Assembly: GCA_013327885.1 (NCBI GenBank)
Contig: JABUMY010000001.1
Coordinates: 186,001 to 250,000 of the forward strand
Origin: Flavisolibacter longurius
GTDB lineage: Bacteria; Bacteroidota; Bacteroidia; Chitinophagales; Chitinophagaceae
Direction: 5' to 3'
Length of the DNA: 64,000 nt
In this document: positions 8,299 to 16,128 of the stretch, piece by piece
Position numbering within the stretch: position 1 is the first letter of the stretch
How the letters are laid out: each line of letters begins with the position of its first letter
Notes under the pieces: model-generated
The model's input: only the letters and a program-made list of their open reading frames with translations
Told to the model about the DNA's origin: nothing
Databases searched by the model: none
Program-made: the position numbers and the translations under genes

Positions 8299-9606
8299 AT
8301 GAATATTCTTTTACTCGGTTCCGGCGGGCGGGAACATGCCCTTGCCTGGAAGATCTCGCAGAGCAAACACTGCTCCGGCCTGTTCATTTCTCCCGGTAAT
8401 GCGGGCACGGCGCAATGCGGTACCAACCTGCCGGTTGCCGCCACCGATTTTGAGGCGATCCGCAACTGTTGTGTTGAAAAAAAGATAGGCATGGTGGTCA
8501 TTGGGCCCGAAGAGCCGCTGGTAAAAGGACTGGTAGACCAGCTCAAAAAAGAATTCGGTTCCAAACTGCTGGTGGTAGGTCCTTCGCAGGAAGCGGCGCA
8601 GCTCGAAGGCAGCAAGGCTTATGCAAAAGCGTTTATGGAAAGGCATCAAATTCCAACAGCAGGCTACAAAGAATTCACTTCGGATAATTTTGAAGAAGGC
8701 GTTGCCTACCTGCAGCAGCATACGTTGCCGATTGTGTTAAAGGCCGATGGCCTCGCTGCCGGCAAAGGTGTGATCATTGCGCAAAGCAGGGAAGAAGCGG
8801 TGGAAGAATTTACCGCCATGATTCGCGATGCCAAGTTTGGCGATGCCAGCAGCAAAGTGGTGGTGGAAGAATTTTTGGATGGCATTGAATTGTCGGTATT
8901 TGTGCTGACAGACGGAAAGAATTATGTGTTGCTTCCCGAAGCAAAAGACTATAAGCGCATTGGCGAAGGCGATACAGGGTTGAACACCGGTGGCATGGGT
9001 GCGGTAAGCCCGGTGCCGTTTGCCGGTGAAGCCTTCATGCAAAAGGTGATCACCAAAATTGTAGAGCCCACCATTGCCGGTTTTGCCAAAGATGGCCTGG
9101 ACTACAAAGGCTTTGTATTTTTTGGATTGATAAAAGTTGGCGACGAGCCCATGGTGATTGAATACAACTGCCGCATGGGCGACCCGGAAACGGAAGTGGT
9201 GATGCCGCGCATTAAAACGGATTTGGTAGAACTGCTGGAAGCAACGGCCAAAGGCGAACTGGCTTACCGGGTCATTGAACAGGATACCCGCTACGCTACA
9301 ACAGTGGTTGCCGTAAGCGGTGGCTATCCCGGCGATTATGAAAAAGGATTCCCGATGAAAGGTCTGGCGCAGCAAGGCGACACGCTGCTCTTTCACATGG
9401 GCACCAAAGAGGCTGGTGGCGAAGTGGTGACCAGCGGTGGCCGTGTGATCTGCGCAACAGCGCTTGACGAAAGCCTGCAAGGCGCTATTGCTAAAAGTAA
9501 AAAGGCGATAGAAAGCGTACAGTTTGAAGGAAAATATTTTAGAAAGGATATTGGATACGAGTTCGGGACCGAGGCCGGCCCCCTGTCCCCCGGTGGGGGA
9601 ACTTAG
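8299..9606 (+). CDS. purD: Phosphoribosylamine--glycine ligase
   Basis: This ATP-grasp enzyme joins glycine to 5-phosphoribosylamine to make GAR in purine synthesis in the cytosol. It opens with MNILLLGSGGREHALAW. The ATP-binding block KADGLAAGKGV lies near residue 147 and the metal-binding EYNCRMGDPETE near residue 290. The natural end of PurD in relatives is near YFRKDIGYEF. Here the frame runs on through EAGPLSPGGGT, and both this tail and the TAG stop codon are supplied by a GC-rich hairpin repeat (9577-9606). The protein is otherwise full length at 435 residues, so activity is expected to be normal. Confidence 0.96.
   Translation: MNILLLGSGGREHALAWKISQSKHCSGLFISPGNAGTAQCGTNLPVAATDFEAIRNCCVEKKIGMVVIGPEEPLVKGLVDQLKKEFGSKLLVVGPSQEAAQLEGSKAYAKAFMERHQIPTAGYKEFTSDNFEEGVAYLQQHTLPIVLKADGLAAGKGVIIAQSREEAVEEFTAMIRDAKFGDASSKVVVEEFLDGIELSVFVLTDGKNYVLLPEAKDYKRIGEGDTGLNTGGMGAVSPVPFAGEAFMQKVITKIVEPTIAGFAKDGLDYKGFVFFGLIKVGDEPMVIEYNCRMGDPETEVVMPRIKTDLVELLEATAKGELAYRVIEQDTRYATTVVAVSGGYPGDYEKGFPMKGLAQQGDTLLFHMGTKEAGGEVVTSGGRVICATALDESLQGAIAKSKKAIESVQFEGKYFRKDIGYEFGTEAGPLSPGGGT
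9577..9606 (+). repeat. GGT-loop hairpin repeat inside the purD 3' end
   Basis: A 30-bp unit with the core hairpin TCCCCC-GGT-GGGGGA and ending in CTTAG. It encodes the last residues of PurD (GPLSPGGGT) and its stop codon. Near-identical units occur at 9826-9855, 10879-10908, 11067-11096 and 42027-42056. Confidence 0.85.
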
Positions 9607-9656
9607 ACCGGTCACATTTTTAGGGTTTTATTTTTCTTACAGCAAAATGGTTTTTT

Positions 9657-9742
9657 ATTTGCTGCATAGAATTACAGAAAGTACAAGAGTGCGACGCAAC
9701 GTATGCTAAATAGTAGCACTTCAGCTCAGTACATTAAAAGAT
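9657..9742 (+). repeat. Dispersed 3'-end element, copy 1
   Basis: About 85 bases containing TTTGCTGCATAGAATTAC, GAGTGCGACGCAAC and CACTTCAGCTCAGTACAT, ending directly at a terminator. A second copy on the minus strand at 42111-42240 has the same word order (TTTGCTGAATAGAATTAC, GTGTGCGACGCAAC, TACTTCAGCTAAGTACAT) and also ends at a terminator. Both lie downstream of a gene on the same strand. They could be structured 3' UTRs or small RNAs. Confidence 0.7.
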
Positions 9743-9773
9743 AAATGCCTGTTCTAAAACAGGCATTTTTTAT
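9743..9773 (+). terminator. Terminator downstream of purD
   Basis: A perfect 11-bp stem (AAATGCCTGTT at 9743-9753 with its complement at 9758-9768) followed by TTTTATT. It closes the purD transcript and the dispersed element before it. Confidence 0.9.
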
Positions 9774-9825
9774 TACAGGAAAGGTATTGCTTAATGATAG
9801 CGTGAAAAAGTAAAGCCGCATGGAC

Positions 9826-9855
9826 CTAAGTTCCTCAACCGGGGGACAGGGGGCC
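9826..9855 (-). repeat. GGT-loop hairpin repeat at the tryptophan dioxygenase 3' end
   Basis: A minus-strand copy of the 30-bp unit. A variant base in the arm creates the TGA at 9835-9837, so the dioxygenase ends in GFGPLSPG. Confidence 0.8.
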
Positions 9856-10938
9856 GAACCCCAGCTTTTCTTCCACCGATTTTGGCAATTGCGGAAGCTT
9901 TCTCCGCTCGATGAGGAAAGATGTGAGTTGCGCAATTTCTTTGAAGATATAATGTTTGTCGGCGGCTGATTTGAGGTAATCTTTCCCGCTGCTGCCACCG
10001 GTGCCAATGCGGGTGCCGATCATACGGTGAACCATGTTCATATGGCGGTGCCGCCAGGTGCTTAGTTGTTCGTCGATGTCCAATAAATTATTCAGCAATT
10101 GAAAGGGCAATTGTAGCAACGGGTAACCGCGGTACAGCATGATGAACAAGGCCGCACGATTGGCCTTTGCCGAAAACGTATAACGCGATTCGCGTTGCTG
10201 AAAGAAGACCTCGTCAAACGCTTCCAGATTATTTTTTTCCACTTCCGCCAAGCTGTTTGTATATGCTTCCTTGTACGACTCCCAGAAGTCTGCATGCGAA
10301 AAATTCACCCACAGGTCTTTGTTCTCAAAGAAAGGCATCCGCTCCAGCCAGTCGTTCACCAGTTGTAAAAAAGAATGCTCGCTTTCTGCTTTTTTGATAA
10401 TATCAATATGCTCCTGCCGCAACTGCGCCGTATAATATTCCTTGCCATGACGGTATTCAAACTTCAGTCCCAGCTTTGCTTCCAGCAGCTTGAACTGCCA
10501 GCTTTGAAAACCCGATGCCGGACGCAGCGTATCCCGAAAATCCAGAAAGTCCATTGGCGTCATGGTTTCCAGAATGTCGATCTGGTGTACCAGCACACGC
10601 AGGATCACACCCATGCGGTTAAGGCGGTGCACTACTGTTTGCAGTTCCGGTGAATTGTCATTCAAGGAAGGCTTGCGCATGATGGCATGCAGCGAGTCCA
10701 CCTCGTAATGCAGTTGCTTGAACCAAAGCTCGTACGCTTGGTGAATAACGATGAACAGCATTTCGTCATGCGCCGACGCATTGCATTTATCACTTTCGGG
10801 CAATTGGGCACCGAGTATTTTGTCTAGTTGCAGGTAGTCGTGGTAGTGAACAGGGGCCCCCTGTCCTCCGGTTGAAGAGGCCCCCTGTCCCCCGGTGGGG
10901 GAACTAAGGTGGTTGTTGCTATTTTGTTCTTCAGACAT
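9835..10938 (-). CDS. Tryptophan 2,3-dioxygenase family protein
   Basis: A heme enzyme family that opens the indole ring of L-tryptophan to N-formylkynurenine. The segment HYHDYLQLDKILGAQLPES followed by HDEMLFIVIHQAYELWFKQ (about residues 32-77) is the family signature; the second motif contains the substrate-pocket region. RHMNMVHRMIGTRIGTGGSSG lies near residue 290 and includes a His suited to ligating heme. The protein is 367 residues, longer than most bacterial enzymes, partly because a hairpin repeat is inserted twice in frame near the N-terminus (LSSPTGGQGA, then STGGQGA) and once at the C-terminus. No other kynurenine-pathway gene is nearby, so its pathway role is inferred from family only. 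Confidence 0.9.
   Translation of the reverse strand: MSEEQNSNNHLSSPTGGQGASSTGGQGAPVHYHDYLQLDKILGAQLPESDKCNASAHDEMLFIVIHQAYELWFKQLHYEVDSLHAIMRKPSLNDNSPELQTVVHRLNRMGVILRVLVHQIDILETMTPMDFLDFRDTLRPASGFQSWQFKLLEAKLGLKFEYRHGKEYYTAQLRQEHIDIIKKAESEHSFLQLVNDWLERMPFFENKDLWVNFSHADFWESYKEAYTNSLAEVEKNNLEAFDEVFFQQRESRYTFSAKANRAALFIMLYRGYPLLQLPFQLLNNLLDIDEQLSTWRHRHMNMVHRMIGTRIGTGGSSGKDYLKSAADKHYIFKEIAQLTSFLIERRKLPQLPKSVEEKLGFGPLSPG
10855..10908 (-). repeat. Tandem GGT-loop hairpin repeats inside the dioxygenase N-terminus
   Basis: Two head-to-tail units, a truncated one (10855-10878) and a complete one (10879-10908), lie within codons about 11-28 of the dioxygenase gene. On the minus strand they read in frame as LSSPTGGQGA and SSTGGQGA. 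Confidence 0.85.
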
Positions 10939-11066
10939 ATCGAAGGTTAAAGAGTTGATATGATAATATGAACGTTTTTCCTTTGTTATAGTGCTTTATT
11001 GGAAAAGCAATCATATTAGAAAGATATTGCTTAAAGAAAGTCTGCAGTTAGAAAAGGTATTCTAAC

Positions 11067-11096
11067 CTAAGTGCCCCCACCGGGGGACAGGGGGCC
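11067..11096 (-). repeat. GGT-loop hairpin repeat at the MBL gene 3' end
   Basis: A minus-strand copy of the 30-bp unit with core CCCCC-GGT-GGGGG. It supplies the last nine codons and the TAG stop (11067-11069) of the MBL gene. Confidence 0.85.
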
Positions 11097-11840
11097 GTAA
11101 AGTGGTGTTTTAATATCGTGGTAAAACAAAAACGTCCAGCCTTCCTTGTTTCCCTGTTCCCACCATTGCATACGAAGTTGCATGGCCTTTTCGGGATCGT
11201 GATCATATTTTGTTTTGTACCGCACTTTCATCTGCTGCAATTGCGGCGCTTCGTCGCCACCAAAGAAGACTGTTTGAGCCCCTTGTTTGATCCAGAATGC
11301 CTGGTGATAAGGTGAGTGCCCGCCGGTATGCTCGTAGTGGATATAGTCATCGATCACACCTTTGTCGTCGTGCATAAAATGTACCTGGTGCGATTGCAAC
11401 AACGGCTCAATTTCATCGGGTAAAAACGAAGGGGCACCGGTTTGCCAGGCAAAATCCAGTTCCCGTTTTTGAACATAATAAGCGGCATTGGGAAAGTTCA
11501 ACACATTGCCTTCGCCAAAGCGGGAAGACGAGGCATTGGCAATGCCACCTGCGTGGTCTTTGTGTAAGTGTGAAAGCAAAACCTTGGTAACATCCTCCGG
11601 CTGGTAACCGGCCTTGCGGATGTTCTCATGGATCTGCAGTTTGCCATGCGAATCAAAAAAGCCAAGGCCTGCATCGAGCAGCAAAACGTCTTTTGCTGTG
11701 ACCACCAAAAAAGGTTGTATTTCTACCAGCAAGCTGCCGCGATTGCGTTCATTCAGCACATCGGTCTCTTCGTTGAACGGGACAAAAAGCTTTGTTTTAT
11801 CGATGGTAAAGCTGCCTTCGGAAAGCGGAATGATCTTCAT
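11067..11840 (-). CDS. MBL-fold metallo-hydrolase
   Basis: A metallo-beta-lactamase-fold protein with the zinc motif SHLHKDHAGG (HxHxDH form). Further metal ligands are plausible at HTGGHSPYHQ and in FFGGDEAPQ. Such proteins hydrolyse esters, lactones or thioesters; the substrate here is unknown. I prefer the ATG at 11840 (MKIIPLSEGSFTIDK), where homology-like sequence begins; an in-frame ATG at 11897 would add 19 polar residues. The C-terminus LYGPLSPGGGT and the TAG stop come from a GC-rich hairpin repeat, giving exactly the same tail as PurD. It lies 130 bases downstream of the dioxygenase start, on the same strand, but is transcribed after it only if read-through occurs in the other order. 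Confidence 0.88.
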   Translation of the reverse strand: MKIIPLSEGSFTIDKTKLFVPFNEETDVLNERNRGSLLVEIQPFLVVTAKDVLLLDAGLGFFDSHGKLQIHENIRKAGYQPEDVTKVLLSHLHKDHAGGIANASSSRFGEGNVLNFPNAAYYVQKRELDFAWQTGAPSFLPDEIEPLLQSHQVHFMHDDKGVIDDYIHYEHTGGHSPYHQAFWIKQGAQTVFFGGDEAPQLQQMKVRYKTKYDHDPEKAMQLRMQWWEQGNKEGWTFLFYHDIKTPLYGPLSPGGGT

Positions 11841-12038
11841 GGCGCTACCATCCTTGGGCGACTGCGCTTCTTCTATTCTGCCAGTATCGTCCTGCATGCC
11901 TGTATTGTTTTCGTTTGTCTTTTTATATCAGCAGCGAAGGTAGCACAAGGTCAATTAGCGGCAGGAATGATGCGGGAGTGTTGCAAGTGAAAACCAATGG
12001 ATGGTCTGCAGCCGATAACATTAGCAGCGATAAACAGG

Positions 12039-12125
12039 GAACCCCTTCAGGGTTCTGGTTCATCATTCATCTTCATTCACCGGGGTTTCACCTGGTGCTA
12101 TTCATATTGAAGCCCTTCGGGCTTC
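12039..12125 (-). repeat. Three-hairpin REP-like repeat, copy C
   Basis: On the minus strand the order is hairpin 1 GAAGCCC-GAA-GGGCTTC (12109-12125), spacer CAATATGAATAGC, hairpin 2 (CACC...GGTG, 12078-12097), and hairpin 3 GAACCC-TGAAG-GGGTTC (12039-12055). It matches copies A and B in layout and spacer, with different but paired stem bases. Confidence 0.75.
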
Positions 12126-12127
12126 TG

Positions 12128-12151
12128 AGGGACACGCCATGGCGTGTCCCT
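12128..12151. repeat. 24-bp perfect palindrome, copy 1
   Basis: The sequence is fully self-complementary around GACACGCCATGGCGTGTC, followed by CCTACGC. A sister copy at 40763-40782 differs only at the centre (GCCGCGGC). Confidence 0.8.
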
Positions 12152-12234
12152 ACGCATATCAAATGTTACGGTTTACAATTCTTAATTCCCCAAACAAAAG
12201 GCCTCCGCTAGACAACTGACAGAGGCAAAATACG

Positions 12235-12300
12235 TATCGTGCAAAAGCAAGGCTTTGTGCTTGGGTCACCCCTCCACCGGAGGGGCCGGGGGAGGCCGCC
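12235..12300 (-). repeat. GC-rich repeat directly after the rodA stop codon
   Basis: On the minus strand the rodA TAG is followed immediately by GGCGGCCTCCCCC and the hairpin CCCCTCC-GGT-GGAGGGG. Then comes GTGACCCAAGCACA and a GCCTTGCTTTTGCA word. The same word order is found, inverted, inside metH (33080-33232). Confidence 0.75.
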
Positions 12301-13644
12301 CTACCGCAACACCATCTGCCTGTCGGCATCCAGCCGTACCAAAATAAACAGCATAATGGAAAACGTGAGCAGCGACGTACCGCCATAGCTGATAAACGGC
12401 AGCGGGATACCGATCACCGGCGCCAGGCCAATGGTCATGCAAATGTTGATGACGATATGAAAAAAGAATACCGCCGCCACACCGTAGGCATAACAACGGC
12501 TGAACACACTGCGCTGCCGCTCGGCCGCGGCAATGATCCTGAAAAGAAGCAGCACATAGATCAGTACCACAATGGTGGTGCCCACGAATCCAAATCCTTC
12601 GCCAATGGTACAAAAGATAAAGTCAGTGCGCTGCTCGGGAACAAAATCATACCGTGTTTGGGTTCCTTTTAAGAGGCCTTTGCCTATCACGCCACCCGAG
12701 CCAATAGCAATCTTAGATTGCTTTACGTTATAGTCGGTGTCTTTGGGTTTACCCGCCGTCATCTGCGCATATTCTTTTTTATGCACCTGTATGTATTCCA
12801 GCGGAATTTCGCGGCCCACCGTGCTGTAGATGCGTTCTACCTGGTACAGCTTCAGCATGTGCTTAAAAAAATAAGGCACGCCAACACCGGCAAAGGCCAT
12901 CGTCAGCAACCAAATGACCACCACCGGTACGAGGGCTGAAAACCGCCGCCGCTTGCGCTGGTACACAAAGAAGCCAATGATCGCCGCCAGTACCGTAAAT
13001 ACGATCAGGAGCACTTCGGTTTCCATCAGCAGCGTACATACCACGATTATTCCAATGGTGGCGCCGACGGTAAGAATAGTGGATGGCAGGCCCTCGCGGT
13101 ACATCACCAGGAAGAATGCGAAATACACCAGCGCCAGCCCTGTTTCGCTCTGCATCAGGGTTAGTACAGCCGGAAAAAGTGCAATGCCTGCGGCAATCAG
13201 TTGCGACCGCGTTTTGCTGAAATCCATGTTGGGCAGGGAAAGGTATTTGGCCAGCGCCAGGCACACGAAGATCTTACACAACTCCGCCGGCTGAAACTGG
13301 AAAGAGCCAAAGCGGATAATGGATTTTGTTCCTTTTACCTCGGAGTGAAACGGAAACACCAGCAGGAGCAGCACAATGCCCACGGCATAAAAAAGATTGG
13401 CCGTAGCGGGAAAAAATTTACTGTCGGTCAGCAGGATAAAAATGCCCAGCACCGCCGCAATAAAAAAATAAAGAAGCTGTTTGCTGTAATCGCTTTGAAA
13501 GGCAAAAAAAGATGCTACCATCGGGTCGCCGTCCTTGTAGGTAACACCAAAAATGGCCATGATGCCAATGCTTACCAGCAAAAGATAGATCCAGATAAAG
13601 CTCCAGTCGATGTTCCGGGAGAAACCGCTTTCTTTCCGCGCCAT
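12301..13644 (-). CDS. rodA: Rod shape-determining protein RodA (SEDS glycosyltransferase)
   Basis: A polytopic SEDS-family peptidoglycan polymerase of the elongation machinery. The family block GTQTRYDFVPEQRTDFIFCTIGEGFGFVG is present, and the C-terminal GLAPVIGIPLPFISYGG motif is typical of RodA/FtsW. The start chosen is the ATG at 13644 (MARKESGFSRNIDW). It overlaps the mrdA stop by one base (TAATG on the minus strand), which implies translational coupling to PBP2, its known partner. An in-frame ATG at 13686 would lie within mrdA and is unlikely. The stop codon is followed immediately by a GC-rich hairpin repeat that may serve as transcript end. Confidence 0.95.
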   Translation of the reverse strand: MARKESGFSRNIDWSFIWIYLLLVSIGIMAIFGVTYKDGDPMVASFFAFQSDYSKQLLYFFIAAVLGIFILLTDSKFFPATANLFYAVGIVLLLLVFPFHSEVKGTKSIIRFGSFQFQPAELCKIFVCLALAKYLSLPNMDFSKTRSQLIAAGIALFPAVLTLMQSETGLALVYFAFFLVMYREGLPSTILTVGATIGIIVVCTLLMETEVLLIVFTVLAAIIGFFVYQRKRRRFSALVPVVVIWLLTMAFAGVGVPYFFKHMLKLYQVERIYSTVGREIPLEYIQVHKKEYAQMTAGKPKDTDYNVKQSKIAIGSGGVIGKGLLKGTQTRYDFVPEQRTDFIFCTIGEGFGFVGTTIVVLIYVLLLFRIIAAAERQRSVFSRCYAYGVAAVFFFHIVINICMTIGLAPVIGIPLPFISYGGTSLLTFSIMLFILVRLDADRQMVLR

Positions 13645-15797
13645 TATGCTATGCTCCTTCTTTTTTTGCCATTCCTGTCGTCCCACATTTCATCGCGGTG
13701 CCAGAAAACCGTTTGTTCTTTTTCGCGTTCAGCAGGCGGGAGGCTGTTGCCTTCTCCCTGCCATGCCACCCTTCTTTCAGGGGCTGTTGCAGCAGGCTTT
13801 GTCGAATCTTTTTTAGCCGGTGCGCTGTTGCCGCGAATGTATTTCCGAATGTAGTTGCTGTCCTTGGTGAGGTTGAAATAATAGCGGGCCCGCAGCGAGT
13901 CCTCGATGTACTGTTTTACTTTAAGGATGCTTGGCATCAGGTCACGCTGGGCAAAAGCATCAGCCTTTTTCTGGCTGGCCGTGCTAAGCGTGTCGTTGAG
14001 GTATTTTTCAATCATCAGCGAGGCGATGGGACCGGCGGCCGTAGAGCCGTAACCGGCATTCTCCACCACTACGGCTATAGCGATCTTTGGATTCTCCCGG
14101 GGGGCAAACGCCACGAACATGGAGTTTTCGTTCAGCTCTATTTTTTTGCCGCGCAGCATGGTAAAGTTTTGCGCCGTTCCGGTTTTTGCGCAGATGTTCA
14201 CCCCGGGAATGGCAGCGCTGCGTGCTGTACCGTTGGTCACCACATCCTGCATTCCCAGGGAAACCACGTTAAAAGCCGAATCGGAAATGTGCGTCAACAC
14301 ATCGTGCTTGATCTTGTAAGGACGCAGCACTGTATCGGCTTCTTCCTTGTCGATGCTTTTGACAAAGTGTGGTGTGTAATAATAGCCTTTGTTGGCAATA
14401 ATGCACATGGCATTGGCCAACTGTAAAGGTGTAGAGGTCATCATATCCTGACCGATACCGAGGGTCAGATTGGTGCAGGAGTTCCAGGCATTGCGGTACA
14501 CTTTGTTGTACACTGATGTGTCGGGAATATTGCCTTTGTCCTCGCTCGGCAGGTCAATACCCAGGCGCAGGCCCAGGCCAAAGGCGTTCATGTATTCTTT
14601 CCATTTATAATAGCCGTTTTTTACGCCGCCATATTTGGGGTTATCGGCCACCATGCGGTAGATGTGTACAAAATAGGAGTTACAGGAGTTGGCAATAGCC
14701 CGGCGCAGGTCGGCAGCGTGGCCGCCGCCGGCGTGGGTACAGGCGGGTTTGCCATGACCGCAGGCATAATAGCGTCCGCCGCAAGGATAGCCAAACGAAG
14801 GTGTGATAAGCCGTTCGTCCAGGGCAACCAGCGCACCCAGAGGCTTAAAGGTTGATCCCGGCGGGTACTGGCCCTTGATGGCCCGGTTCAGCAGGGGACC
14901 GGAAACATCGAGCACAAACTTGCCATACGTTTTTTTAAAGGCCGGGCCGGTTAATTCGTTGGGGTTAAAATTTGGCCCCGATACCATGCTGAGAATGCCA
15001 CCGGTCTTGGGTTCGATGGCCACCACGGCACCTACTTTATTCTGCATCAGCTTTTCGGCCAGTTGCTGCAGTTCCGCATCTACGTAAGTATGCAACCCGC
15101 GGCCGGCAATGGGCTGCTCATCCAGCTCGCCGTTCTCAAAGCGGCCTACCAGCTTATTGCGGTTGTCTTTGATAAGGTATTGCACGCCGCGCTGTCCCAT
15201 CAGCACTTTTTCGTAGGTCGATTCCAATCCAGTGCGGCCCACGTAGTCGCCCATCTGGTAAAAGCCTTCCGAGCGGGCAATGATGGTTGAATCCACTTCG
15301 CCGATATAACCCACAAAATGGCCACCCACGCCGGCGGGGTAAATGCGCACTGGTCGGTCCTGCAGGTAAAAGCCCTTGCCAAGGCGCCAGCTGTTTTCTT
15401 CCAGGCGGGCATGTTTTTCCGGCGTCAGCAGGCTTTCAAAGGCCGATGGACGGGAACGGCCGTTCTTGATAATAGCGTTCAGCATACGTGCCTTGAACTC
15501 CGTGGTATCGATGTCAAGCAACTGGCAGATGTAAGCTGTATCCACGCCCCGAGCTTCCGAGGGCACCACCATCAGGTCGGTCATTTGGGTGTTGGTAACA
15601 ATGGCCTTGCCCTTGCGGTCGAAGATGATGCCGCGGGCCGGGTAAACGATTTTTTTAAAAACGGCATTTTCCTGCGCCAGCCGCTGGTACTTGTTGCTCA
15701 TTACCTGCAGGGTAAACAACCGTATCAGGATAATAAGGAAAACAACGGCGAATATGATGCGGACAATGTAGCTTCTCGATTGTGTGAAAACAGACAT
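13644..15797 (-). CDS. mrdA: Penicillin-binding protein 2 (elongation transpeptidase)
   Basis: A 717-residue class B PBP that cross-links peptidoglycan during elongation, anchored by one N-terminal membrane helix (about residues 11-30). The catalytic SxxK is STFK in PPGSTFKPLG (about residue 313). The SxN motif is SNSCNSYF and KTG is CAKTGTAQN (about residue 534). The C-terminal 60 residues are charged and proline-rich (NSAPAKKDSTKPAAT), beyond the catalytic fold. It heads an operon with rodA, one base of overlap. A Bacteroidota-type promoter sits 44 bases upstream of the start. Confidence 0.96.
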   Translation of the reverse strand: MSVFTQSRSYIVRIIFAVVFLIILIRLFTLQVMSNKYQRLAQENAVFKKIVYPARGIIFDRKGKAIVTNTQMTDLMVVPSEARGVDTAYICQLLDIDTTEFKARMLNAIIKNGRSRPSAFESLLTPEKHARLEENSWRLGKGFYLQDRPVRIYPAGVGGHFVGYIGEVDSTIIARSEGFYQMGDYVGRTGLESTYEKVLMGQRGVQYLIKDNRNKLVGRFENGELDEQPIAGRGLHTYVDAELQQLAEKLMQNKVGAVVAIEPKTGGILSMVSGPNFNPNELTGPAFKKTYGKFVLDVSGPLLNRAIKGQYPPGSTFKPLGALVALDERLITPSFGYPCGGRYYACGHGKPACTHAGGGHAADLRRAIANSCNSYFVHIYRMVADNPKYGGVKNGYYKWKEYMNAFGLGLRLGIDLPSEDKGNIPDTSVYNKVYRNAWNSCTNLTLGIGQDMMTSTPLQLANAMCIIANKGYYYTPHFVKSIDKEEADTVLRPYKIKHDVLTHISDSAFNVVSLGMQDVVTNGTARSAAIPGVNICAKTGTAQNFTMLRGKKIELNENSMFVAFAPRENPKIAIAVVVENAGYGSTAAGPIASLMIEKYLNDTLSTASQKKADAFAQRDLMPSILKVKQYIEDSLRARYYFNLTKDSNYIRKYIRGNSAPAKKDSTKPAATAPERRVAWQGEGNSLPPAEREKEQTVFWHRDEMWDDRNGKKRRSIA

Positions 15798-15840
15798 AGG
15801 TATTGAAAAACTTAGCCGGGATGGGAAGGCAACTGCACCA

Positions 15841-15872
15841 CAAAAATGCTGAATCGTTGCCAGAAGGCAAAA
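15841..15872 (-). promoter_or_regulatory. Likely promoter of mrdA-rodA
   Basis: On the minus strand, TTTTG (15872-15868) is followed after 19 bases by CATTTTTG (15848-15841). This matches the Bacteroidota consensus TTTG-N19-TAnnTTTG at all but one position. The predicted start of transcription is about 37 bases before the mrdA ATG. Confidence 0.6.
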
Positions 15873-15924
15873 GGAGAGGGAAAAGAATTAATAAATATTT
15901 CGCACTGGGAAAAGTATTTTGAAT

Positions 15925-16075
15925 ATCGAACAAGCGAACAAGGAACAAGGAATGTTGAAATGGGAGTTCCCTGTTCAACATTCCTCACCTTAGCAACATG
16001 TTTAGAGATCGGTTGGAATGGTGGGGCTGAATACTTCGATATTCCTTGTTCCCTGTTCATCTGTTCTGCGGTTCA
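15925..16075. repeat. AACAAGGAACA-type intergenic repeat
   Basis: This stretch contains GAACAAGGAACAAGGAATGTTGAA-like words and their inverted counterparts (CTGTTCAACATTCC and ATTCCTTGTTCCCTGTTC). The right end, read on the minus strand, shares TTTGAACCGCAGAACAGATG with 39738-39757. Confidence 0.55.
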
Positions 16076-16084
16076 AACAAAAAA

Positions 16085-16103
16085 GTCCCGCCACCGGCGG
16101 GAC
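16085..16103 (-). terminator. Terminator of the M13 peptidase gene
   Basis: GTCCCGCC-ACC-GGCGGGAC forms an 8-bp stem with a 3-nt loop. On the minus strand it is followed by TTTTTTG. It lies 26 bases past the stop codon at 16129. The loop is ACC, as in the GGT/ACC hairpin family. Confidence 0.85.
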
Positions 16104-16128
16104 CTTTATCAATAACCAAATTGATGTA

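Larger units (their letters stand above)
11841..12300. other. Intergenic stretch of about 460 bases made largely of repeats
   Basis: No credible gene is seen. The content, left to right, is a possible alternative start of the MBL gene (to 11897), low-complexity sequence, three-hairpin repeat copy C, a 24-bp palindrome, and a GC-rich repeat directly after the rodA stop codon. Confidence 0.7.
15798..16128. other. Intergenic stretch of 331 bases with promoter, repeats and terminator
   Basis: It holds the mrdA promoter (15841-15872), a run of words such as GAACAAGGAACAAGGAATGTTGAA with inverted matches (15925-16075), and the M13 terminator. The words TTTGAACCGCAGAACAGATG recur near 39740. No gene is seen. 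Confidence 0.7.
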
